A DNA stretch of 47,199 bases. It comes from Bryobacterales bacterium (GTDB lineage Bacteria > Acidobacteriota > Terriglobia > Bryobacterales > Bryobacteraceae). The translations under genes were made by a program, and so were the position numbers. Below are positions 32,835 to 41,973 of the stretch, piece after piece. Positions within the stretch are counted from its first letter, which is position 1, and every line of letters begins with the position of its first letter. The stretch lies in contig JADLCT010000061.1 in assembly GCA_020847045.1 (NCBI GenBank), forward strand, positions 1 through 47,199. The letters are read 5' to 3'. The notes under the pieces are model-generated. The model had not been told where the DNA came from. It searched no databases and saw nothing but the letters and a program-made list of their open reading frames with translations.

Positions 32835-33773
32835 ATGATTGGACACGCGCTCCTGCATTCGGTTTCCTACTCCGGCTCCTGGGGCCAGGCCTTCCTGCCC
32901 CTGGAAGCCTTCATCGACAAAGCCGCCGCGCTGGACTACGACGGCGTCATGCTCATGGCCAAACGGCCTCACCTGAGCGTGCTCGATTACGATGCCGCCG
33001 CCCGCCGCAAACTGCGCGCCCGGCTGGAGTCCCACAATCTGCGCGGCCTGGTCATCGCGGGCTACACCAACTTCACGGCGGATCTTGAGCACGCCGAAAT
33101 CCCTCATCGCGAGATTCAGACCGCCCATGTCACCGAGCTGGCTCACATGGCGCACGATCTGGGTGGCGGCATCGTCCGCATCTTCACAGGCTATGAGCAT
33201 CCCGCGGCCTCTCCCGGCGCTCAATGGAACCTTCTGGTGAGCACGCTGAAAGAGTGCGCCCGCCGCTGCGCGCAGTTCCCGGACGTGACCCTCGGACTGC
33301 AGAACCACCATGACCTTGCCGCCGGCTGGCAGTCCATGCGCGACCTTGTCCTGGCCGTGAACGAGCCCAATCTGAAACCGCTATTCGACGCCTGGGCGCC
33401 CGCGCTGCACGGCGACAACCTGGCCGAAGCCGCCACGGCCATGGGCCCGCTTACCGCGCACACCACCGTGGCCGACTACCAGCTACGCCCCCGCTATAAA
33501 TACGAGCCGGCCCAGGTGAACTACACCGCCCAGACTCCGGCGGCGCTGGCCGTCCCCATGGGAGAGGGCTTCATCGATTACGCGGCTTTCTGCTCGGCAC
33601 TGGTCGAGTCGGGCTTCCATGGCTCCATCGCCTATGAGATGTGCTCGCCGCTGCGCGACGGCGGCGCCGAGGCTACGTTGGACCGCTACGCCGCGCGCTT
33701 CGTGGAGTGGTTGGGGAATTTCCGCTCCCTGTGCGAGAATCGGAATGTTCAAACCTCGGGCCAGCCGGCCTGA
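32835..33773 (+). CDS. Sugar phosphate isomerase/epimerase family TIM-barrel protein
   Basis: AP-endonuclease-2 (xylose-isomerase-like) TIM barrel of 312 aa. Features include ALDYDGVMLMAKRPHLS, GGGIVRIFTGYEH, LGLQNHHDLAAG, LKPLFDAWAPALHGDN and GSIAYEMCSPLRDGG; His, Asp and Glu residues in these segments match the metal-ligand pattern of the family. The substrate is unknown. A TGC-TAGTGT extended -10-like box lies 9 bases before the ATG. It has no signal peptide. The adenylate kinase gene follows closely. Confidence 0.87.
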   Translation: MIGHALLHSVSYSGSWGQAFLPLEAFIDKAAALDYDGVMLMAKRPHLSVLDYDAAARRKLRARLESHNLRGLVIAGYTNFTADLEHAEIPHREIQTAHVTELAHMAHDLGGGIVRIFTGYEHPAASPGAQWNLLVSTLKECARRCAQFPDVTLGLQNHHDLAAGWQSMRDLVLAVNEPNLKPLFDAWAPALHGDNLAEAATAMGPLTAHTTVADYQLRPRYKYEPAQVNYTAQTPAALAVPMGEGFIDYAAFCSALVESGFHGSIAYEMCSPLRDGGAEATLDRYAARFVEWLGNFRSLCENRNVQTSGQPA

Positions 33774-33793
33774 GGGCACGGGGATACGCTTCT

Positions 33794-34462
33794 TTGGTCA
33801 TTCTTCTCTTCGGGCCGCCCGGCAGCGGCAAAGGCACGCAATCCCGTCTTCTCAGCTCCTGGCTCGGCGTTCCCGCGCTGTCCACGGGCGAGATGCTGCG
33901 TTCCGAAGTCGCCGAGGGCACCGATCTTGGGCGCGCCGTCTCCGAGTTGCTGGCCACCGGAAAATTCGTCAGCGACGAGCTTGTGAACCAGATTGTCGTG
34001 CGGAAACTGCTCCAACCGGACCATGCGCGAGGCTGCCTTTTGGACGGTTACCCGCGAACCGTCCAGCAGGCCGAACACCTGGAGCAGTTCCTCGCCTCGG
34101 CCGGGAAGAACAGGTCCCACGTCGTCCACCTCGACGTTCCCAGCGAGATGATCGTGGCCCGGCTGACCAACCGCCTGCAATGCCCCAACTGCAAGCGGAT
34201 CTATAACGTCAGCAGCGGAGAGCTGCGCTGGACCACCGAGTGCGGCGAGTGCGGCGCCCTGCTGGAACGGCGCGCCGACGACCGCGAAGCCGTGATTCTC
34301 CAGCGCTTGCACACCTACCACGACATTACTGGCCCCATTCTGAGGCTCTACAACGGCGAACACTATCACCGCATCGAAGGCACTCTGCCGCCGGAGGATG
34401 TGTTTCTTCAGATTCAACAGTCGCTGCGCCCCCACCTGGGTCCGCTCACCCCGTCGTACTAG
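33794..34462 (+). CDS. adk: Adenylate kinase with zinc-type lid
   Basis: Adenylate kinase of 222 aa: AMP + ATP gives 2 ADP. P-loop GPPGSGKGT (7-15), AMP-binding LSTGEMLRSEV, LLDGYPRTVQQAE, and a lid with CPNC and CGEC, indicating a bound zinc as in Gram-positive-type enzymes. There is no ATG near the P-loop; TTG at 33794 begins MVILLFGPPG and matches the family N-terminus. Upstream in-frame residues overlap the isomerase gene and are not conserved. It starts 20 bases after the isomerase stop. Confidence 0.92.
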   Translation: MVILLFGPPGSGKGTQSRLLSSWLGVPALSTGEMLRSEVAEGTDLGRAVSELLATGKFVSDELVNQIVVRKLLQPDHARGCLLDGYPRTVQQAEHLEQFLASAGKNRSHVVHLDVPSEMIVARLTNRLQCPNCKRIYNVSSGELRWTTECGECGALLERRADDREAVILQRLHTYHDITGPILRLYNGEHYHRIEGTLPPEDVFLQIQQSLRPHLGPLTPSY

Positions 34463-34544
34463 TAACTTTCCTTACAGTCCCGGTCATTTCGTTCAGTGGA
34501 ACGATCCAATCTCCTCCGATAAGGTCATTCTAGGTAGGTGAACC

Positions 34545-34880
34545 ATGGCCAAGAGGCAAAACTTGAGGCGCCATGATCGCGCATCGAGTGCCGCGAAGGT
34601 GGAAATCGGATGGGGTGGAGAAACGGGCTGCCCCAGATCCACGGTGACCGCGTGCCGCGACGTCAGTCCGGGAGGGTTCCGCGTGGTGACGCGGGATGCC
34701 ATTCCCATGCACAGCCGTGTGCAATTTCGCTTTATTTCCGCCAACTTTCGAGGATCGGCGAGCGTGCGCGCCGTGCGGACCGTGAGAGAAGGCTATGAGA
34801 TTGGGCTGGAGTTTTCCGGCATGGAACAGTCCGAGTTGGCCCGGCTGAATCTGCTCGCCCCCGTCGCGGCGGCGAACTAG
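34545..34880 (+). CDS. PilZ domain protein (c-di-GMP binding)
   Basis: Single PilZ domain of 111 aa. Both c-di-GMP contact motifs are present: RRHDR (R8 and R12 of RxxxR) and DVSPGG (39-44, DxSxxG). It probably binds the second messenger and regulates a motility, adhesion or secretion target that is not encoded here. AGGTAGGTG precedes the ATG as a ribosome-binding site. It stands alone between adk and the convergent GH18 gene. Confidence 0.88.
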   Translation: MAKRQNLRRHDRASSAAKVEIGWGGETGCPRSTVTACRDVSPGGFRVVTRDAIPMHSRVQFRFISANFRGSASVRAVRTVREGYEIGLEFSGMEQSELARLNLLAPVAAAN

Positions 34881-34902
34881 CCGCGGAGGCGAACTCGTTG
34901 CA

Positions 34903-37008
34903 TTACCGCGCCGGCGGATAACCGTGCAGCAGAGGCCCCACGACGTTGGAGAACTTGTAGTTCTCCCGCCGGTCGGCGTCAATCGTCCAAAACATCGCCC
35001 CCAGCATGGCCGGATAGCCACCCGGTTTGCGCAACCGGTAGCGGACCCCCGCCGGAGCCTTGCCGGTAATCAGATACTCCATGGATTGCGCCACAATCTC
35101 CGGCGTCGTGTCGCCGGTGAGGAAACCTACGGCAACCTGCTCCGGCGGCATCGGCGGGAACATCATCTTCGGATTCCCCCCAACGGGAAAACCATGCAGT
35201 AGAAGCTCCGTCATGGCGGCATGGTAATCCACCGTCCCCGGCTGGTAGATCTCGCCATCCAGCCCCAGGAGCGGCGGCGTGTTGTAATCCTGGACATCCA
35301 TAAAAGTCAGAATGTCGCGAAGCGCATAGGCGATGGGAAGATACGAGCCAAACTGACCGCCGTAACTCGGATAGCCGGAGGGGATTTGCGTCCCCTCCGG
35401 CACCAGGCTGATGAGAAACTTGGGCCCCATCCTTTCACGCAACTGGCGGATGGCCGAGATCAGGTTCACAATCGACGGCGTCGTGGGTTTGCGGTAATCG
35501 GTGTCGCCGGGCGCGATGGAAAGCGACGGGCTCTCAAAGTCGATGTCGATGCCGTCAAAGCCGTAGTCGCGCACGATGCGTTCGACGGATTCGACAAAAT
35601 TCGACACTCTGTTGGGATCGGCCAGAGTGAAGTGCTGGCCTCCGCCGCCGAGTGAAATCATGACGGTCTTGCCCTGGCTTTTCAGCCAGGCAATGTCGGA
35701 CTTGAACTGCTCCTTGTCCAGCCCGCCAGGCGTAGGGAATTTCATGGCGCCTTCGGGAGCATCCTTGTCGGGCGTAGAAAAGGCGATCAAAATAATGTCC
35801 CATTGGGGCGAAAGCTCGCGTAACGGAATGGTGGAGCCGGGGCCGCCATAGCCCGCCCAATAGCCGATGAGCTTGTGGCCATTTGGCTTCTGCGTCAGCG
35901 GCGCGGGAACGGCGGATGGCTTGGGCACGGCGCTGCGTCCGCCGTCGGGACCGCCGCCTCGGGGCGGACAAGGCCCGGCCGGTTCGCGGAGTGCCTGCGC
36001 ATCGGGAAAACTGTAGGCCTCCCCCAACGTCCCGGCCGCCCCCGTGTACCATGACGGCAGCGCCGCGTTCTGCAAGTGGTAAGCGCGGCCACCCACGCGA
36101 GCCAGGTAGGCCGGTGACGCCGGAACATTATTCTTTGGATTTGTATTCGTGGGTTCGAGCAGGAAATAGGAGGTGGCCAGGCCGTTGCCGCCGCAGCCCC
36201 GTCCGGCCTGCGGCCACATCCACATGCGCACCGTGTTGCCGGGGCCTTGCAGATTGCGGCCCACCAGCAGCGGATCGTGCAGCGGGTCCTTCACGAATCC
36301 GGCCAGTTGCTGGGTGAGCGGCTGCACGTCGGCATCGGTGACCAGGGACGGCGCCTTCCGCAGAAACGAGCCCAGCACGAAGGAGTTGCCCGTGGCGCGG
36401 TCCACGCCGTGCGTGCCCCAGGAGCAGCACACCGTGGCGTCGCCTGCCGCGTAAAAGGCGGTGTTGCGCGTGACGGCCAGAACCAGCGTGTCCGGCTGTT
36501 TCGGCAACTGCTTGAAGATTTCGCGCTGCACGAACTCGACGTCGGCGATGGCCAGCGACCTGCCGCTCGACTTCGACGTGAGCACGTAGCCGTAGCCCAC
36601 CGGAACCGTGATGCGCAGCGGCTGCACGCGCGGCGAGGCCAGCACGGTGTGCCAGCCGCCGGGTTGCGCCACGGAGGCGCGCAGCAGGGCGTCGGCATAC
36701 TGCGCCGTGCCGCCGGGGAACGGGTAGGGCGTGAACACGGGCGAACGCAGGATATCCTTTACGTCGCCCGCCGCATCCATTACAAAGGGACGCCCCGCTT
36801 TCAGTTTCGCCTCAAACACAAGAGCCACCGGCGCGAGCACGGTTCGCACCGCCGTTGTGCCGCCCGCCGCCGGGCCCACTCCAAACTGCGTGAGACTCAC
36901 CGCGCCCGCCTGCAACCGGTGGACCGGCACGGTTCCCTGCGCCCACGCCAAGGGCAGAATGATCATAGCCGCCGCGCACGCCTTCCCTGCCGCACTCGGA
37001 GTCAACAT
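34903..37008 (-). CDS. Secreted GH18 chitinase-like protein
   Basis: Exported protein of 701 aa: signal peptide (1 to about 24, ending AWAQG), an N-terminal region of about 350 residues of unknown fold, a Pro-rich linker (about 345-375), and a GH18 TIM barrel (about 378-701). The catalytic motif DGIDIDFE (485-492) has Glu492 as acid/base, and SLGGGG precedes it, so chitinase or endo-N-acetylglucosaminidase activity is plausible. The start has GGAGG four bases before the ATG. The N-terminal region (GYGYVLTSKSSGRSLAI) is not recognised and may bind the polymer. Confidence 0.88.
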   Translation of the reverse strand: MLTPSAAGKACAAAMIILPLAWAQGTVPVHRLQAGAVSLTQFGVGPAAGGTTAVRTVLAPVALVFEAKLKAGRPFVMDAAGDVKDILRSPVFTPYPFPGGTAQYADALLRASVAQPGGWHTVLASPRVQPLRITVPVGYGYVLTSKSSGRSLAIADVEFVQREIFKQLPKQPDTLVLAVTRNTAFYAAGDATVCCSWGTHGVDRATGNSFVLGSFLRKAPSLVTDADVQPLTQQLAGFVKDPLHDPLLVGRNLQGPGNTVRMWMWPQAGRGCGGNGLATSYFLLEPTNTNPKNNVPASPAYLARVGGRAYHLQNAALPSWYTGAAGTLGEAYSFPDAQALREPAGPCPPRGGGPDGGRSAVPKPSAVPAPLTQKPNGHKLIGYWAGYGGPGSTIPLRELSPQWDIILIAFSTPDKDAPEGAMKFPTPGGLDKEQFKSDIAWLKSQGKTVMISLGGGGQHFTLADPNRVSNFVESVERIVRDYGFDGIDIDFESPSLSIAPGDTDYRKPTTPSIVNLISAIRQLRERMGPKFLISLVPEGTQIPSGYPSYGGQFGSYLPIAYALRDILTFMDVQDYNTPPLLGLDGEIYQPGTVDYHAAMTELLLHGFPVGGNPKMMFPPMPPEQVAVGFLTGDTTPEIVAQSMEYLITGKAPAGVRYRLRKPGGYPAMLGAMFWTIDADRRENYKFSNVVGPLLHGYPPAR

Positions 37009-37050
37009 AGATCCTCCTTCTCGCGCGGGCGCGCCCGCCCGCTCCAGCTC

Positions 37051-37455
37051 TCAGCGTCCAACCGTGCGTTTGCTCGCGCGCGTTTTGGCCGGATGGCCCG
37101 GCTTTACTTCTTTTGCGGCAGCGGTCTTGCGCGGCCTTCCGCCCACGGGCCGCGCGGAGAAGATCAACGGGTCGGCGGTGAAGTCCAACTGGAGTTGCCG
37201 CTGGGCCCAGAAAGAACGTTCGGAGGCTCGCGAAGCCGGACGCAGTTGCAGCACAATCTCGCCGTTGAACCGGCGCGCCATCTCCTGGGCCACCGCTTTT
37301 TCCTGGTTCTGCTCGCGGATGGAGGGTCCGCCTGTTTCGTGAATCCAGGTCCGTGTGGCGTCGTTCAAACTCCGCTCCAGACGGGCGGAGGCGGAAGTCC
37401 ATTGGCCGGCGGCCAGAAAGGCCTTCCAGTTTCCGACACGCAAAAGAACACTCAT
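37051..37455 (-). CDS. Small basic protein with AT-hook-like C-terminal tail
   Basis: Unrecognised protein of 134 aa. The first 95 residues are mixed helix/strand (SVLLRVGNWKAF, EIVLQLRPASRA). The C-terminal 35 are strongly basic with GGRPRKTAAAK, an AT-hook-like GRPRK core, suggesting DNA or RNA contact. ATG 37455 is used; an ATG eight codons upstream (37479) is possible. It is divergent from the SDR gene, and the GH18 gene lies 42 bases downstream on the same strand. Confidence 0.55.
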   Translation of the reverse strand: MSVLLRVGNWKAFLAAGQWTSASARLERSLNDATRTWIHETGGPSIREQNQEKAVAQEMARRFNGEIVLQLRPASRASERSFWAQRQLQLDFTADPLIFSARPVGGRPRKTAAAKEVKPGHPAKTRASKRTVGR

Positions 37456-37499
37456 GCGAACACACCATGATACCGACATCGCACGCGGCCGGAAGCGTC

Positions 37500-37505
37500 T
37501 ACAAT
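37500..37505 (+). promoter_or_regulatory. -10 box of the SDR/ALDH operon
   Basis: TACAAT, 7 bases before the ATG at 37513. This is too close for a normal leader, suggesting a leaderless message, although a short GGAG also sits in the gap. Confidence 0.4.
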
Positions 37506-37512
37506 CGGAGAA

Positions 37513-38274
37513 ATGTCCGCTGAACTTCCCCTGTCGCATCAGGTTGCTTTGGTCACCGGCGCTTCGCGCGGCCTGGGCGCGGCCATCGCCTGGAAATTGG
37601 CCTCGCTGGGCGCGCGCGTGGCCATCAACCACTTCCGCTCGGCCGGTGCGGCCGCCGGCTTGCGGGATCGCATCCGCTCCGCAGGCGGCACGGCGGAGTG
37701 TTTTTATGGAGACGTGCGCAGCGAGACCGAGGCGCCTGATCTGGCCGCCGCCGTGAGAGCCTCGCTGGGCGACGTTACGATTCTGGTGGTGAACGCCACC
37801 GGTCCGCAGCCATTCCTCACCATCGAAAAACAGACCTGGCAGGCCTATCTCGATCAACTGGAGTTCTTCGTGAAGTCGCCGCTTCTGCTTCTGCAAGCCG
37901 TGCTGCCCGCCATGAAGGCGCGCGGCGCTGGCCGTATCATTCAAATCGGCAGCGAAGTGTTCGCCGTGGGCCATCCCGAGTTCGCCAACTACGTCGCCGC
38001 CAAGGGCGCGCAGTATGGCCAGACGCGTTCGTGGGCGCGTGAACTGGCGCCATACGGCATCACGGTGAACATGGTTTCGCCGGGCTGGATTCCCACCGAG
38101 CGTCATGCCGGCACGCCCAAAGCCGAACTGGCTCTCTACGCCCAGAAGGTGCCCATGAAGCGGCAGGGCGTGCCCAACGACGTGGCCGAAGCCGTCGCCT
38201 ACCTGGCCAGCCCCGGCGCGAACTTTGTCACCGGGCAGAACCTGTCGGTCAACGGCGGTCATACACTCGAATAG
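37513..38274 (+). CDS. Short-chain dehydrogenase/reductase (FabG-like)
   Basis: SDR oxidoreductase of 253 aa. Cofactor motif [16 protein letters not shown]-like VVNATG, catalytic Ser in IGSE 13 residues before Tyr of NYVAAK, and C-terminal [15 protein letters not shown]. It is probably NADP(H)-dependent. The substrate is unknown; the next gene, an aldehyde dehydrogenase two bases away, suggests a two-step oxidation of an alcohol or sugar. First gene of an operon of three. Confidence 0.92.
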   Translation: MSAELPLSHQVALVTGASRGLGAAIAWKLASLGARVAINHFRSAGAAAGLRDRIRSAGGTAECFYGDVRSETEAPDLAAAVRASLGDVTILVVNATGPQPFLTIEKQTWQAYLDQLEFFVKSPLLLLQAVLPAMKARGAGRIIQIGSEVFAVGHPEFANYVAAKGAQYGQTRSWARELAPYGITVNMVSPGWIPTERHAGTPKAELALYAQKVPMKRQGVPNDVAEAVAYLASPGANFVTGQNLSVNGGHTLE

Positions 38275-38276
38275 CC

Positions 38277-39695
38277 ATGCGCAGATTTCAGAATTTCTAT
38301 ATTGACGGCACGTGGCGCGCTCCCGCCACAGCGGACGCCATCGAGGTGCTGTCGGCCTCGACAGAATCCGTGATGGGTACGGTTCCCCATGGAACCGCCG
38401 CCGATGTGGACGCGGCCGTGGCCGCCGCCCGCGCGGCATTCGACGGCGAGTGGGGCGCCACGCCGCCGGCCGGACGCGCCGCATGGCTGGACAAGCTCGC
38501 CGAAGCTTTGCAGACGCGCGCCGGCGCGATTGCCGAAGTGATCGCGGGCGAAGTGGGATCGCCCATCACCATGGCGCGGAACGTGCAGGCAGGGCTGCCC
38601 ATTGCCGTGACGTCCAGCTATGCGAAGCTCGCGCGTGAGGCGTCCTTCGAACGGGAACTGGGCAACTCGCTCCTGCTTCGTGAAGCCTATGGCGTTGTGG
38701 CCGCCATCACGCCCTGGAACTATCCGCTGCATCAGATCATGGCCAAGGTGGCGCCGGCGCTGGCCGCCGGATGCGCCGTCGTGCTGAAGCCCAGCGAAAT
38801 CGCGCCGCTGAACGCCTTCCTGCTTGCCGAAGCCTGCCTGGAGATCGCATTGCCGCCGGGTGTGGTGAACATCGTCAGCGGCACGGGCCCGGTGGTGGGC
38901 GAGGCTCTGGCCGGGCACCCGGGCGTGGATATGGTCAGCTTCACGGGTTCGCTGCGCGCCGGGCGCCGCGTTTCGGCGTTGGCCGCGGAGACGGTGAAGA
39001 AGGTGACGCTCGAGTTGGGTGGCAAGTCGGCCTGTCTCATCCTGGACGACGCGCCCATGGAGAAGGCGGTCGCCGCCGGTGTTAAGAACGCCCTGCTGAA
39101 CTCCGGCCAAACCTGTTCGGCCTGGACGCGCATGATTGTTCCCCGCGCGCGGCAGTCCGAGGCGCTCGACATCGCCGTGGCGGCCATGGCGGCGTTGGCG
39201 CTTGGCGACCCGTTCGACCCCGCGACGCGTCTGGGTCCGCTCATCTCGGCCGCGCAGCGCGAACGCGTGGAAGGCTACATTGCCAGGGGCAAGGCCGAAG
39301 GCGCGCGTTTGATCACCGGCGGCGGACGGCCCGAAGGGTTCGCGCGCGGCTACTATGTCACGCCCACGCTGTTCGCCGGGGTCGCGCCCGGCGCGGCCAT
39401 CGCCCAGGAAGAGATCTTCGGCCCCGTGCTCTCCGTTCTGCCGTACGACAGCGAAGAGGAGGCCGTGAACATCGCCAACGGGACCATCTATGGACTCGCG
39501 GGCGGCGTATGGTCCGCTGACGCGGCGCGCGCCCTCGCCGTGGCCCGCCGCTTGCGAGCCGGGCAGGTGGATGTGAACGGAGGGCGGTTCAACATGCTCG
39601 CCCCGTTCGGAGGCTACAAACAATCCGGAGTCGGACGGGAACTCGGCGAAGCGGGCATGGAAGAATATCAACAGGTGAAGAGTATTCAACGATGA
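38277..39695 (+). CDS. NAD(P)-dependent aldehyde dehydrogenase
   Basis: ALDH superfamily enzyme of 472 aa. [11 protein letters not shown] and KPSEIAP bind cofactor, TLELGGKS carries the general-base Glu, and [11 protein letters not shown] the catalytic Cys280. [10 protein letters not shown] and [15 protein letters not shown] complete the family pattern. It oxidises an aldehyde to the acid and probably works with the SDR encoded two bases upstream. Its stop overlaps the start of a secreted protein gene (ATGA). Confidence 0.95.
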   Translation: MRRFQNFYIDGTWRAPATADAIEVLSASTESVMGTVPHGTAADVDAAVAAARAAFDGEWGATPPAGRAAWLDKLAEALQTRAGAIAEVIAGEVGSPITMARNVQAGLPIAVTSSYAKLAREASFERELGNSLLLREAYGVVAAITPWNYPLHQIMAKVAPALAAGCAVVLKPSEIAPLNAFLLAEACLEIALPPGVVNIVSGTGPVVGEALAGHPGVDMVSFTGSLRAGRRVSALAAETVKKVTLELGGKSACLILDDAPMEKAVAAGVKNALLNSGQTCSAWTRMIVPRARQSEALDIAVAAMAALALGDPFDPATRLGPLISAAQRERVEGYIARGKAEGARLITGGGRPEGFARGYYVTPTLFAGVAPGAAIAQEEIFGPVLSVLPYDSEEEAVNIANGTIYGLAGGVWSADAARALAVARRLRAGQVDVNGGRFNMLAPFGGYKQSGVGRELGEAGMEEYQQVKSIQR

Positions 39696-40339
39696 ACCGT
39701 CCCACACGCCGCCACATCCTCGCCGCGCCTGCTTTGATGCTGCCCGCGCGCATGCTCAGCGCCGCGAACGATCTTACGCGCCCGCCTCTGTTCTTCCGCG
39801 AAGACTGGCGCGAAACCGAAGCCGCCACGCCAGTGACGCAGGAGCATGTGGCCCATCCCAACCTCACGTTGCAGGTGTACGGCCCCGGGCGCGAGGGCGT
39901 GAAGAAGAGCCATCACGACAAGCCCTACGACGATCCCTACTACATCTGGTCCGGCACGGCCACGGGCAACTGGGCCGTCACCCTGCGCCACCGCGCGCAG
40001 ACCGCCGACCTCACCGGACAGGCAAAGATTCGCTGGCGCTCGAAACAGGCCGGCTACCGCGCACTGCGCATTGTGTTGAAGCTGGCAACGGGCCAGTGGC
40101 TGGTGAGTTCGGAGTCCGACGGTCCGAGTGATGACTGGCGCGAGCGCGAGTTCATCCTGGCCAGCCAGCGCTGGCGCGCGCTCGATCCCAAGTCCATCAT
40201 CGAGGGCCGGTGGGTGGCCAATCCCGCGCTCTCCCAAGTGGACGAGATTGGGTTCACGGACCTGATGACCGGAGGCCAGTCCGACGCCTGCTCGCGTCTG
40301 GACTGGATCGAGGTGTGGGCGCGCGGCGCGGCGCGCTGA
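39692..40339 (+). CDS. Tat-exported protein of unknown function
   Basis: Protein of 215 aa starting [17 protein letters not shown], a Tat-like signal with RR. The mature part is rich in Trp, Arg and Asp ([44 protein letters not shown]) and looks like an all-beta carbohydrate-binding or jelly-roll fold. I do not recognise the family. It is translationally coupled to the ALDH gene, which ties an exported protein to cytoplasmic oxidation steps. Confidence 0.75.
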   Translation: MNRPTRRHILAAPALMLPARMLSAANDLTRPPLFFREDWRETEAATPVTQEHVAHPNLTLQVYGPGREGVKKSHHDKPYDDPYYIWSGTATGNWAVTLRHRAQTADLTGQAKIRWRSKQAGYRALRIVLKLATGQWLVSSESDGPSDDWREREFILASQRWRALDPKSIIEGRWVANPALSQVDEIGFTDLMTGGQSDACSRLDWIEVWARGAAR

Positions 40340-40412
40340 GGGCGACGCCCACTCAATTTGCGGCTTCCACAGCGCACGCCGCCCGGCTACACTCGTGGCG
40401 GAGTGTACTTTT

Positions 40413-41909
40413 ATGTCCCCTGCTTCCTTCTCACGCCGCACGCTGTTGGCCGCGGCCGCCACGCCCTTGCTCCGCCCGGCGGACGGGTGGATCAACCTTT
40501 TCGACGGCCGGTCATTGCACGGCTGGACCGCCAGCGAGAACCATGAATCCTGGAAGGTGGAAGACGGATTCCTGGCCGCCTCTGGTCCGCGCAGCCACCT
40601 GTTTTATAGCGGCCCGGTTGCGCAACACCAGTTCCGCAACTTTGAATTGCACGTGGAGGTGCTCACCAGGCCGGGTGCGAATTCCGGCGTCTACTTTCAC
40701 ACCCAATACCAGCCATCGGGATGGCCAGCAAAAGGCTTCGAGGTGCAAGTGAATGGCTCCGCCACGGGCGAGGGTGGTTACCGCGAGCGCAAGAAGACCG
40801 GATCGCTCTACGGGGTTCGCAACGTTTATAAGCAGATGGTGGGCGACGGCGAATGGTTTGCGCTCGATGTTGCGGTGCGTGGGAAGAACGTTCGCATCCG
40901 TTTGAACGGAACCCTGGTGAGCGAGTACACGGAGGCGGACACGCCATTGGTTGCGGAAAGCTCCGAGACGAGGGGGCGCGTGCTCTCGCGTGGAACGATC
41001 GCCTTGCAATGCCACGATGCCGGATCGAAGGCACTGTACAGGGGTGTGCGCATCCTGCCCTTGCCGGACGGCGCGGCGCCCCCGGCGGACGCGGCGCCCC
41101 CCGCCCCTGACGACGCAACCACTCGCGGCCTGCTTCGTCTGGCTGCCGCAAACGTTCCCGTGGTGGACTACCACAGCCACCTGAAGGAGGGCCTCACGCT
41201 GCCGCACCTGCTCGCCCACGGCCGCCGCCACGGCATCTTTCATGGCGTGGCCGTGAACTGTGGTAAGGGCTTCCCCGTGGAGGACAACACCGGCGCGCGC
41301 CGTTTTCACGAATCCATGCGCGGACAGCCCTGCTTCATCGCCATGCAGGCCGAGGGGCGTGAATGGACCAGCATGTTTTCACACGAAGCCGCCGGACTGT
41401 TCGACTACATCTTCACCGATTCGATGACGTGGACCGACAATCGAGGCCGCCGCATGCGCACCTGGATGGCCAACGAGGTCGGCACGATCTCCGACCCGCA
41501 GGAATTCATGGACACGCTGGTGGAGCGGGCTACGGGAATCCTGAGTCACGAACCCGTGGACATCTATGCCAACCCCACGTTCGTGCCCGATCAACTGGCC
41601 GCCCGCTACGACGAACTCTGGACCGACGAGCGCATCTTGCAGGTGGTTCGCGCGGCCAAGAAGAACGGCATCGCCATCGAGATCAACAACCGCTACAAAC
41701 TGCCTGGACGCCGCGTGCTGGAGGCGGCCAAGGCGGAGGGATGCCGGTTCGCTTTCGGGACCAACAACGGCAGTCCCGCCGACATCGGGCGCTGCGAGTA
41801 TGGCGTGGAGATGGCCACGGCGCTCGGGCTCCGCTGGCAGGACTTTTTCGTACCCGGCGGCAAGGGCGAGCGCGCGATCGACCGTAAACCGGAGGCGCTG
41901 AAAGGCTGA
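40413..41909 (+). CDS. DUF1080 (3-keto-disaccharide hydrolase) domain fused to a PHP-like domain
   Basis: Exported protein of 498 aa. Tat-like start MSPASFSRRTLLAAAATP. The first half (about 20-225) is a DUF1080 lectin-like domain (INLFDGRSLHGW, WKVEDGFLAA, NSGVYFHTQY, GFEVQV, VRIRLNGTLV), the family now linked to 3-keto-glycoside cleavage. After a Pro/Ala linker, the second half (about 245-498) is PHP/amidohydrolase-like, with VDYHSHLKEG (HxH) and FAFGTNNGS near the end. ATG 40413 is preferred over GTG 40395 because it begins the Tat signal. The SDR/ALDH operon lies just upstream. Confidence 0.82.
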   Translation: MSPASFSRRTLLAAAATPLLRPADGWINLFDGRSLHGWTASENHESWKVEDGFLAASGPRSHLFYSGPVAQHQFRNFELHVEVLTRPGANSGVYFHTQYQPSGWPAKGFEVQVNGSATGEGGYRERKKTGSLYGVRNVYKQMVGDGEWFALDVAVRGKNVRIRLNGTLVSEYTEADTPLVAESSETRGRVLSRGTIALQCHDAGSKALYRGVRILPLPDGAAPPADAAPPAPDDATTRGLLRLAAANVPVVDYHSHLKEGLTLPHLLAHGRRHGIFHGVAVNCGKGFPVEDNTGARRFHESMRGQPCFIAMQAEGREWTSMFSHEAAGLFDYIFTDSMTWTDNRGRRMRTWMANEVGTISDPQEFMDTLVERATGILSHEPVDIYANPTFVPDQLAARYDELWTDERILQVVRAAKKNGIAIEINNRYKLPGRRVLEAAKAEGCRFAFGTNNGSPADIGRCEYGVEMATALGLRWQDFFVPGGKGERAIDRKPEALKG

Positions 41910-41923
41910 ACGGCCGCTCCAAT

Positions 41924-41954
41924 AAAAAAAGGCCGGACGCCTTGGCGCCCGGCC
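41924..41954 (-). terminator. Rho-independent terminator of the second TonB receptor gene
   Basis: On the minus strand an 11-bp GC stem with a two-base AA loop (one G-T pair; bases 41931-41954) is followed by seven T. It lies 19 bases after the receptor stop. The plus-strand side has only a weak T tract, so it serves mainly the minus-strand gene. Confidence 0.85.
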
Positions 41955-41973
41955 CTTTGCTGCCACTACGGCT

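Noticed and set aside
36247..37470. 407-codon plus-strand open frame opposite the GH18 gene
   Set aside because: Antisense to a gene with signal peptide and catalytic motif; translation is Arg/His/Gly-rich without family features.
40395..40412. GTG start for the DUF1080-PHP protein
   Set aside because: It would add six residues before a clean Tat signal, and a -10-like TACACT ends just before it.
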